NCBI GenBank assembly: GCA_913058555.1 | Contig: CAJXRJ010000548.1 | Location: 1 to 5,256, forward strand | Reading direction: 5' to 3' | Source of the DNA: an uncultured bacterium | Lineage (GTDB): Bacteria > Planctomycetota > UBA1135 > GCA-002686595 | Length of the DNA stretch: 5,256 nucleotides | Shown: one piece after another, positions 1-5,256 of the stretch | Numbering within the stretch: position 1 is the first letter of the stretch | How the letters are laid out: each line of letters begins with the position of its first letter | Made by a program: the position numbers and the translations under genes | Notes under the pieces: generated by a model | Told to the model about the DNA's origin: nothing | Databases searched by the model: none | Seen by the model: the letters and a program-made list of their open reading frames with translations, nothing else

Positions 1-1254
1 ACGGCGGGCGTGACCCGTGACCGGATCGCCGTGCCGGCGCGCCTCATGACGGCCGACGGGGAGCGCTGGGTGGAGATGATCGACACCGGCGGCCTCGGCA
101 TCGTCGACCGAGACGATCTCGGACCCCACGTGGAAGCCCAGGTCGATGTGGCCCTGAAGGGCGCGGAGCTCGTGCTCTTCGTGGTGGACGTGCGCGACGG
201 CCTGACGCCCCCCGACAAGATGGTCGCCGAGCTCCTGCGGGGCTCGGATGTGCCCGTGCAGCTCGTCGTGAACAAGGCGGAGGGTGACGACTTCGAGTGG
301 CAGGTGGAAGAATTCCATCAGCTCGGCGTGGGGGGCGACCCGATTCCGATCAGCGCCCAGAACGGTGAGGGGCTCCACGTCCTGCGGGACAAGATGGTGG
401 AGTACCTGCCGGGTGCTCCCACCGAGAAGCCCGGGGACCTGCCCCTGATGAAGATCGCGGTGGTGGGGCGCAGGAACGCGGGCAAGTCGACCCTCGTGAA
501 CCGCCTGGCCGGTGAGGAGCGCATGATCGTCTCGGAGATCGAAGGCACGACCCGCGACGCGGTCGACGTCGTCTTCGAGCGGGACGGGGACACCTTCGTG
601 GTGATCGATACCGCGGGCGTTCGCAAGCGCGCCAAGATGGAGGACGCGATCGAGTTCTTCTCTGACGCCCGGAGCATGAAGACCATTCGTCGCTCCGACG
701 TCGTGGTGCTGCTATTCGACGTGACGCGCAAGCTCTCCGCCATCGAGAAGAGCCTCGCGCGCTACTCCATGGATCGCTACAAGCCGTTGATCCTCGCGGC
801 CAACAAGTGGGACCTGGCCGAAGGCCGGACGCCGGATGAATTCCGCGAGTACCTCGACGCACAGCTCCCCGGACTCAGCTTCTGCCCCATCGTGTTCTTG
901 TCGGCCAAGGAGGGCCTGCGCACCGAGAGCTTGATCACCGTGTGCAAGGACCTCTTCGCACAGGGTCAGGAGCGCGTATCGACCGGCGACTTGAACCGCG
1001 TGCTGGAGCGTGCCCTCGAGGCCCGGGCGCCCGGTTCGAAAGGCTACCGCGTGCGCGTGCGCTACGCGACCCAGGCAGAAACCCTGCCGCCTACTTTCGT
1101 GCTTTTTGTCAACGACAAGAGGCACGTGGGTAAGGACTGGCTCCGCTACCTCCAGAACCGGTTCCGCGAGGAACTCCCGTTCCACGAAGTGCCCATGCGC
1201 TTTGTGCTCAAGGACAAGAAGACGATCGAGGCCGAAGAGGCCGGCATGTCATGA
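1..1254 (+). CDS. der: Ribosome biogenesis GTPase Der (EngA), 5'-truncated at the contig edge
   Basis: Der is an essential tandem-GTPase factor that assists assembly of the 50S ribosomal subunit. The reading frame is open from base 1 and begins TAGVTRDR, the switch I (G2) region of the first G domain. The gene therefore runs off the 5' edge, and the GTG at base 10 is internal. The first P-loop, about 35 residues, is missing. In G domain 1, DTGG (G3) lies at 82-93, NKAE (G4) at 271-282 and ISAQ (G5) at 349-360. In G domain 2, the P-loop GRRNAGKST lies at 466-492, GTTRD follows, DTAG is at 607-618, NKWD at 802-813 and SAKE at 901-912. A KH-like C-terminal domain follows from about 985, including LPPTFVLFVN. 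The 417 residues present plus the missing part fit a normal Der length. G4 of domain 1 has E where D is usual. The stop codon overlaps the next start by 4 bases. Identification is near certain from the double G-domain plus KH architecture. Confidence 0.96.
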   Translation, partial: TAGVTRDRIAVPARLMTADGERWVEMIDTGGLGIVDRDDLGPHVEAQVDVALKGAELVLFVVDVRDGLTPPDKMVAELLRGSDVPVQLVVNKAEGDDFEWQVEEFHQLGVGGDPIPISAQNGEGLHVLRDKMVEYLPGAPTEKPGDLPLMKIAVVGRRNAGKSTLVNRLAGEERMIVSEIEGTTRDAVDVVFERDGDTFVVIDTAGVRKRAKMEDAIEFFSDARSMKTIRRSDVVVLLFDVTRKLSAIEKSLARYSMDRYKPLILAANKWDLAEGRTPDEFREYLDAQLPGLSFCPIVFLSAKEGLRTESLITVCKDLFAQGQERVSTGDLNRVLERALEARAPGSKGYRVRVRYATQAETLPPTFVLFVNDKRHVGKDWLRYLQNRFREELPFHEVPMRFVLKDKKTIEAEEAGMS

Positions 1255-1868
1255 CAAATCCCCTCCGCGATTCCGGCCGTTCCACCCGGCGCGCTGCCCT
1301 GAGGACCTTCCTTGGGCTGGTGCTGCCGGCCGTTCTCCTCGTGATGGGCGGAGTCTCTTGTCACGCCCCGACCAAGGAGTATCCGGTGTCGCGGGTCGTG
1401 GAGGCGGACAACGAGCGCGTCCTTTGGAACGCGCTTCGGATCGCCATCCACCAGGAGGAGTTCCGTGTCGGCGGCGTCGGCGCAGACGCGAGTGCCCGCA
1501 CGATTCAGAGCGCCTGGAAGTTGGACCTGTCCCCCTTCCGGGGCAGCGGGCCCAGGTCCAGGAAGGGCAACCGGTCGCGCGTGATCGTGGCCTACGACCG
1601 CTTCGACGGCGATCGGGACGGTCTGCCGAGCGACATGAAGGTCCCCGCACAGCTCGACCCCAAGCTCGAGCCTTACACCGTCACGATCCGGGTCGAGGTG
1701 GAGAACAACGAGTCGCTCCGGCCGCTCGACCTCCGGTTCGCAAAGTGGGTTCCTGCCGACGACGATCCCACCGTCGCGGAGCGGGTCTTCTTGAAGCTGA
1801 CCGGGCTGCTCGGCACCACGGAGTTTGAGCTGTCTGAGAAGGAAGACTCGCCGTTCCGTCTCGATTGA
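1251..1868 (+). CDS. Putative exported lipoprotein of unknown function
   Basis: I do not recognise the family. The 205-residue protein has a charged N-terminus and a hydrophobic stretch at residues 20-34. Cys37 follows in the context GGVSC, a weak lipobox because -3 is Gly rather than Leu/Val. Residues 12-18 read TRRAALR, close to the Tat consensus (S/T)-R-R-x-F-L-K with Ala in place of Phe, so Tat export is possible. After Cys37 the chain is soluble. Around 58-90 a Trp/Leu helix-like segment (VLWNALRIAIHQEEF) leads to a strand-like RTIQSAWKLDL, reminiscent of small planctomycete envelope lipoproteins, though this is only an impression. Residues 119-128 (DGDRDGLPSD) match a DxDxDG calcium-loop pattern. 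The ATG overlaps the der stop (ATGA), and a weak ribosome site AGAGG lies at 1236-1240, so translation is probably coupled to der. The coding call is well supported by the overlap and the signal-like N-terminus; the function is unknown. Confidence 0.8.
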   Translation: MTNPLRDSGRSTRRAALRTFLGLVLPAVLLVMGGVSCHAPTKEYPVSRVVEADNERVLWNALRIAIHQEEFRVGGVGADASARTIQSAWKLDLSPFRGSGPRSRKGNRSRVIVAYDRFDGDRDGLPSDMKVPAQLDPKLEPYTVTIRVEVENNESLRPLDLRFAKWVPADDDPTVAERVFLKLTGLLGTTEFELSEKEDSPFRLD

Positions 1869-1935
1869 AGCCAGCCCGCGCCTCGATTTGATGCCTTGAG
1901 CCTGCGATCCGCGGAATGAAGCCCGAGGGGCGGGG

Positions 1936-2823
1936 TTGGCCTCGTCCCGGGTCGTGCACCGGGTCGACAGTCGGGGGGTGCGTATCTTGCATGTTGATGA
2001 GCGCCGGGCCACTGAGCCTGGCTACGGCGTCCATTGGATGTCGGACCTCGTCGTCCGTTCCGTGCCTGAGCTGTCGAGCGAAAGGGGCTACGGTGGGGCG
2101 CTAGGGGTCCGTGAGGCGGACGTCGCCCTTGTGGAAATCTCCGACCGGCCGAGTGCTTCGGTCGTGCCCATGGTCGAGCGGCTTCGCTCCCAGGGGGTTC
2201 CTGTGGCGGTTCGGCTCCACCGTTCCTTCTGTATCGGCGCGTCCTCAGGTGAGAACGCGCCCCTGGGGGCGGCGCTGGAGACGGCGATTGCGCGGGCCGA
2301 TCTCGCACTCTTTCGCGGGCGCGGCGAGCTTGTGCGCGTGGCGAGCGAGCTGAGCGTAGCCCCCGCCAAGGCGCGTCTCCTTCCGAGCCCCGTTCATCTC
2401 CCCGCTGAGCTCGGGAGCACCCACGACGGAGGGGTCATCGGCATCGGTTTCGCCGAGGGGGCCCTTCCACCGGACGTCCGTGCGATCGACTCCGTGGGGG
2501 ATCTTCGGGTTCAGGTCATGGCTTGCACCGCCGTGGCGCTTGGGCCGTTGATGGGCCCCGGCTATCCCGCATTGACCCATGGGCTCATCGCCCGTGGCAT
2601 TAACGTTGTGGCGGCGAGGGCGCAGGCGGCCATTGACGGTCACCCGCCCCAGGGCCTTACGCGCATATCCCCCGGTGCCAATCGAGGGGAGTGGGCGGAG
2701 GCCCTGGCTGGCATGCGAGGCCAAGGGTCGCGCCATGTCCCGAAGAGCGATCGCCCGGCGGATCGCTGGTTCGAGTGCCTTGGGGAGCTCGCGGGCCGCG
2801 AACTTCTGACTCGAGGCACGTGA
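1936..2823 (+). CDS. Hypothetical protein, possibly a reduced GT-B-type glycosyltransferase
   Basis: Not confidently recognised. The 295-residue frame reads like a shortened two-domain GT-B (GT4-like) protein. A first strand VRILHVDE (residues 15-22) precedes ADVALVEISDRP (61-72), GVPVAVRLH (87-95), ARADLALFRGRGELVRVA (119-136) and AKARLLPSPVHLP (144-156). That order mimics the GT4 pattern 'ADAVIAVS...I.VIPNGVD'. Residues 209-226 (GYPALTHGLIARGINVVA) resemble the donor-site 'G.PALEAMA.G.PVVA', but the conserved Glu is not visible and the second domain is much shorter than the usual 360-400-residue family. It may be inactive, highly diverged or a different fold. No signal peptide or membrane segment is evident. 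The TTG start at 1936 has GAGGGG at 1925-1930, five bases upstream. GTG at 1978, giving MRILHVDE, is a credible alternative but lacks a well-spaced ribosome site. It lies 67 bases after the lipoprotein gene and 51 bases before a GT2 gene, which fits a glycan locus. Confidence 0.7.
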   Translation: MASSRVVHRVDSRGVRILHVDERRATEPGYGVHWMSDLVVRSVPELSSERGYGGALGVREADVALVEISDRPSASVVPMVERLRSQGVPVAVRLHRSFCIGASSGENAPLGAALETAIARADLALFRGRGELVRVASELSVAPAKARLLPSPVHLPAELGSTHDGGVIGIGFAEGALPPDVRAIDSVGDLRVQVMACTAVALGPLMGPGYPALTHGLIARGINVVAARAQAAIDGHPPQGLTRISPGANRGEWAEALAGMRGQGSRHVPKSDRPADRWFECLGELAGRELLTRGT

Positions 2824-2824
2824 T

Positions 2825-2872
2825 GGGGGTATTCTTCTCGGCCTGCCGCTCTTCCTGCTGCTGAATACCTCC
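2825..2872 (+). other. Possible RNA hairpin in the gap before the first GT2 gene
   Basis: GGGGGTATT at 2825-2833 can pair with AATACCTCC at 2864-2872, giving a 9-bp RNA stem with one G-U pair and a 30-base pyrimidine-rich loop. It fills nearly the whole space between the stop at 2821-2823 and the GTG at 2875. No T-run follows, so it does not look like an intrinsic terminator. Its 3' arm occupies the place where a Shine-Dalgarno sequence would lie, and none is visible there. A role in translation control is inference, and chance is possible. Confidence 0.3.
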
Positions 2873-2874
2873 CC

Positions 2875-4221
2875 GTGACCCCAGAACACGAAACCACAGC
2901 GTCCCGCCCCCAGGCCGAGGCCGAGGCTGGATCCACGCTCGTCCTGCGGCTCCGTGCTTCGGACCCGATTCCTGCCGGTGCGCACGCCGACGCTCCTCAG
3001 TACGTGCTGTTGGGGCCCGAAGCGGACGGTGGCAAGGGGTTTGAGCCAGGCGCCCTCGGGCGCAGCCACGGGCTGATCGAAGGCATCGGCGAGGCCATCG
3101 GGGCCGCGGCTATCCGTCGGCTTGTGATCCCCGCCCTGGACGGGGCGGAAGATCCCGACGAGCGCGCCGCGATCATGGCCGCCGCCTCAGCCGCCAGCGT
3201 GATGGAGGTCGATGTGCAGGTGGGGGACGCGGCGCTGCGCCCTTCCCTCGAGGTCTTCAATGAGCTCCGTGAAGCGTGTCGCGCGCGGCACTCCGCGGAC
3301 TCGCGAACGGCCACCGCAGTGATTTCAGCTTGGAACAAGAAGGGCGACGTGTGCGCGAACCTTCTCGGCATTCGGGCCCAGACGAGGCCCTTCGACGACA
3401 TTGTTGTGGTGGACAACCACTCCAGCGACGGCACGCCGGAGATGATCCGCCGGGACTTCCCGGACGTGCGCCTCGTGGTGATGCCGAACAGCGACTACGG
3501 CGCTTGCGAGACCTTCAACGTGGGCTTCTCGACGGCCCTCACGGAGTACATCGCCATCCTCGATGATGACGTGGTGCTGACGCCCTGGTGGCTGGAGCGC
3601 TCCCTCGAACGCATGGGGCAGGAACCCGAGACCACGGCCGTCGTGTCGACCAAGGTTGTGGAGCCCGGCATGCCAGACAGCTACCGCGATTCCGAGAGCG
3701 TCAATCGCGAGCGCTATATGAGCACCTTCCGGGGGTGCGCCAGCCTCGCCCGTAAGGAGGCCATCGACAAGGCCGGTGGGTACGACGAGCGTCTCTTCCT
3801 CTACGGCAACGAGCGCGATCTCACGTGCCGGCTCCTGAATCTGGGCTACCGGGTGCTTCAGTTCCCTGGCGCAGAGACATTCCACCGGACGCCTTTCGGT
3901 GTGCAGATGGGCAAGCGCAGCCTCTACTTCCACGCCCGCAACGCGTGGCTGGGGATGCTCAAGTACGCGCCGCTGACGGAGCTCGTGAAAATGCCGTTCC
4001 TGGTGGTGACCAAGGTCCTCTTCCGCGGGGGCAAGAAAGAGGAGGCCGGCGAGGTCACGGACGCCGTCGGTACGATCGGCATTGGCAAGGCCGTGCGCCA
4101 GACGAAGGGCTCGTGGTGGATCCTCACGAAGGCCACCGCCAGCATCATCTACAACATTCCCTACTGCCTGAAGCGCCGCCAACCCGTCAAGGCCCCTGAC
4201 TTCGAGCTACCCCTCAAGTGA
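2875..4221 (+). CDS. Family 2 (GT-A) glycosyltransferase with an N-terminal extension
   Basis: This enzyme probably transfers a sugar from a nucleotide-sugar donor during synthesis of a surface polysaccharide or similar glycoconjugate; donor and acceptor cannot be read from the sequence. The catalytic domain spans about residues 146-365 of 448. It starts TAVISAWNKKG, then has VVVDNHSSDGT (177-187, nucleotide binding) and the metal-binding LDDDV (Asp230-232). RGCASLARKEAIDKAGGYDERLF (286-308) follows, then YGNERDLTCRLLNLGYRV (310-327), which holds the usual acidic catalytic segment in a NERD rather than EDxD form. RSLYFHARNAWLGMLKYAP (348-366) is a typical tail motif of COG1216-like enzymes. 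The C-terminus has amphipathic or weakly hydrophobic stretches (PFLVVTKVLF; WWILTKATASIIYNI) that may touch the membrane. Residues 1-140 form an unassigned extension. GTG at 2875 is the only conventional start after the in-frame stop at 2821, and no ribosome site is visible. The 3' end overlaps the next gene (GTGA). Confidence 0.92.
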   Translation: MTPEHETTASRPQAEAEAGSTLVLRLRASDPIPAGAHADAPQYVLLGPEADGGKGFEPGALGRSHGLIEGIGEAIGAAAIRRLVIPALDGAEDPDERAAIMAAASAASVMEVDVQVGDAALRPSLEVFNELREACRARHSADSRTATAVISAWNKKGDVCANLLGIRAQTRPFDDIVVVDNHSSDGTPEMIRRDFPDVRLVVMPNSDYGACETFNVGFSTALTEYIAILDDDVVLTPWWLERSLERMGQEPETTAVVSTKVVEPGMPDSYRDSESVNRERYMSTFRGCASLARKEAIDKAGGYDERLFLYGNERDLTCRLLNLGYRVLQFPGAETFHRTPFGVQMGKRSLYFHARNAWLGMLKYAPLTELVKMPFLVVTKVLFRGGKKEEAGEVTDAVGTIGIGKAVRQTKGSWWILTKATASIIYNIPYCLKRRQPVKAPDFELPLK

Positions 4222-4262
4222 GCGTTCCCCCCGCAGAGACCGCACAGGAGGCCCTTGAGGGG
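4210..4262 (+). repeat. 9-bp perfect inverted repeat across the GT2-GT2 junction
   Basis: CCCCTCAAG at 4210-4218 is the exact reverse complement of CTTGAGGGG at 4254-4262, with a 35-base spacer. The left arm ends on the first base of the proposed GTG start of the downstream gene. Without a T-tract, and inside overlapping genes, it is not a terminator. A hairpin in mRNA could affect coupled initiation at 4218, but a chance repeat in GC-rich DNA is equally possible. Confidence 0.35.
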
Positions 4263-5214
4263 CGTTGCGCCGCGTCCGCGAAGGCCCGCGGGGCTAAGCG
4301 CGATCTCGGCCCCGTGAGCGCCGTCGTGATCAACTACAACGGCGAGGCCTACCTCGAGGCTTGCCTCGATTCCATCAAGGCGCAGACGGTGCCGGTGGGT
4401 GAGATCGTGGTCGTGGAGAACGCGAGCACAGACGGGTCCCTGAGCGTTCTGAACTCCAAGTTCCGGGGCGTCGAGCTCGTGCGGATGAAGGACAACGTAG
4501 GGGCATGCATCGCCCGCAACGTCGGCATGCGGGCGGCCAAGTACCGCTTCGTGCTGCTCGTCGACAACGACGTGGTCCTCGAGCCGAACGTGCTGGAGCG
4601 CCTGCGCGACGAGCTGGAGAACCGGCCGGACGCCGTGATGGCGCAGCCCCGCAGCGTCTACAAGGGCGACCCTGAGCGCATTCACTACGACGGCGGCAAC
4701 ATCCACTACGTGGGCCTCATCAGTCTGCACAACTTCGGGGCCATCGAGTCCCGGGCGGATGTTCCCCCTGTGGAGGAAATCGATGTGGGCATTTCGCTAT
4801 GCCTACTCCTCGATAAGAAGGAGGCCATTGACGCGGGTGGCTTCGACGAGGCGTTCTTCATCCTGTTCGAGGACCTCGACTTGTCCCATCGTTTGCGCCT
4901 CGCGGGTCACAAGATCCTGAAGGTGAACGACGCCCTGGCCCACCATGACGAGGGCACCGCAGGGATCAGCTTCCGGGAAGAGACGGACTACCCGTCCCGG
5001 CGCGTGTTTTTCCATTCGCGGAACCGTTGGCTGTACATGGTCAAGTGCTTCCGGCTCTGGACGCTCATCGTGTGCCTCCCCGGCATCCTGGTGTACGAGG
5101 CGGCGTGGTTTCTGTTCGCGATGAAGGAGGGCAACCTCGGGGCGTGGTTCAAGGGCAAGGTCGCCTTCTTCCGCGCCTTCGGCGAGGCCCGCCGCAAGCG
5201 GCGCAACGTGCAGA
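4218..5214 (+). CDS. Family 2 (GT-A) glycosyltransferase, 3'-truncated by the contig end
   Basis: A second sugar transferase of the COG1216/rhamnosyltransferase-like type, probably acting in the same glycan pathway as the gene before it. Residues 34-43 read SAVVINYNGE, the classic first strand. VVVENASTDGS (64-74) is the nucleotide-binding strand, and DNVGACIARNVGM (92-104) follows. VDNDVV (115-120) carries the DXD metal site at Asp116-Asp118. GGFDEAFFILFEDLDLSHRL (207-226) has the canonical EDxDL acidic motif at Glu218-Asp221. HHDEGTAGISF (242-252) and FFHSRNRWLYMVK (264-276) are typical C-terminal motifs. Residues 278-302 are hydrophobic and could be a membrane segment. The GTG at 4218 overlaps the previous stop by 4 bases, suggesting coupling. 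GTG at 4314 would give a start just before the core domain; residues 1-32 are Ala-rich and not obviously conserved. The frame stays open to the window end, but genomic sequence stops at 5214 (332 full codons). The last 13 apparent residues are adapter translation, so the true C-terminus is missing. Confidence 0.93.
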
Positions 5215-5256
5215 CTGTCTCTTATACACATCTGACGCTGCCGACGATATGCAGTG
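5215..5256. other. Non-genomic Nextera adapter read-through at the contig end
   Basis: Bases 5215-5233 are CTGTCTCTTATACACATCT, the 19-base Tn5 mosaic end used in Nextera libraries. Bases 5234-5247, GACGCTGCCGACGA, complete the reverse complement of the Nextera Read 1 adapter. Bases 5248-5255, TATGCAGT, sit where the i5 index lies, and its reverse complement ACTGCATA matches the index sold as N506/S506. Base 5256 (G) is the first base expected of the flow-cell primer part. In the + frame it encodes the artefact tail VSYTHLTLPTICS. This segment should be trimmed; it is not a natural transposon end or attachment site. Confidence 0.98.

Noticed and set aside
1010..1828. Plus-strand open frame of 272 codons, very Arg/Pro rich
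   Set aside because: Out of frame with der and the lipoprotein; it spans their junction and reads as shifted-frame translation.
1869..1935. Promoter or terminator in the 67-base gap after the lipoprotein gene
   Set aside because: A TTGATG-like box occurs but no acceptable -10 partner, and no stem with a T-run was found.
1146..2012. Long minus-strand open frame (288 codons) across the end of der and the lipoprotein gene
   Set aside because: Antisense to two well-supported genes in GC-rich DNA, where long shadow frames are common; no recognisable motif.
1916..2104. ATG at 1916 opening a 62-codon frame ahead of the GT-B-like gene
   Set aside because: It is out of frame with the GT-B-like gene and ends within it; the peptide shows no motif. 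A sequencing frameshift linking the two cannot be shown from here.
2245..3069. Minus-strand open frame of 274 codons
   Set aside because: Overlaps the GT-B-like and GT2 genes; composition is biased and no domain pattern is visible.
3325..4182. Minus-strand open frame of 285 codons, His/Val/Glu rich
   Set aside because: A mirror of the GT2 coding strand, which has clear catalytic motifs.
4354..4369. Short palindrome TCGAGGC-TT-GCCTCGA
   Set aside because: It lies inside the conserved GT2 core and encodes ordinary residues (LEACLD); no T-tract or regulatory context.
5215..5233. Tn5 mosaic end as evidence of a natural transposon insertion
   Set aside because: The adjoining bases are the synthetic Read 1 adapter and an index, so it comes from library preparation, not biology.

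Overview
The window is a high-GC, densely coding bacterial fragment with every gene on the + strand. It ends in about 42 bases of sequencing-adapter sequence that are not genomic. The best guess for the source is a member of the Planctomycetota or a close relative. This rests on the Der GTPase, whose TAGVTRDR switch region, GRR-type second P-loop and IEFFS...IRRSDVV stretch resemble planctomycete Der proteins as I remember them. No database search was possible, so the assignment is tentative. The adapter suggests a contig from an Illumina Nextera library.

Layout: (1) 1-1254, the ribosome-assembly GTPase Der, missing about 35 N-terminal residues because the contig starts inside the gene. (2) 1251-1868, an exported protein, probably a lipoprotein, of unknown function; its ATG overlaps the der stop codon (ATGA). 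(3) A 67-base gap, then 1936-2823, an unrecognised protein that reads like a reduced or degenerate GT-B glycosyltransferase. (4) A 51-base gap that can form an RNA hairpin, then 2875-4221, a family-2 (GT-A) glycosyltransferase with an unusual N-terminal extension of about 140 residues. (5) 4218-5214, a second family-2 glycosyltransferase whose GTG start overlaps the previous stop codon (GTGA) and whose 3' end is lost. (6) 5215-5256, Nextera transposon end, Read 1 adapter, an 8-base index and one flow-cell primer base.

The last two genes, possibly with the 1936-2823 gene, look like part of a surface polysaccharide or glycoconjugate assembly cluster. The GT2 enzymes would add sugars from nucleotide-sugar donors at the cytoplasmic face of the membrane. 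Der is a housekeeping gene that happens to lie upstream; the tight der-lipoprotein overlap suggests co-transcription, and the short gaps allow one transcript through the whole window.

I saw no RNA gene, CRISPR array, mobile element, origin or convincing promoter or terminator. I found no convincing new biological system. The firmest unusual observation is the adapter read-through at the 3' end. The most interesting biological leads are the compact GT-B-like protein and the unassigned N-terminal domain on the first GT2 enzyme.
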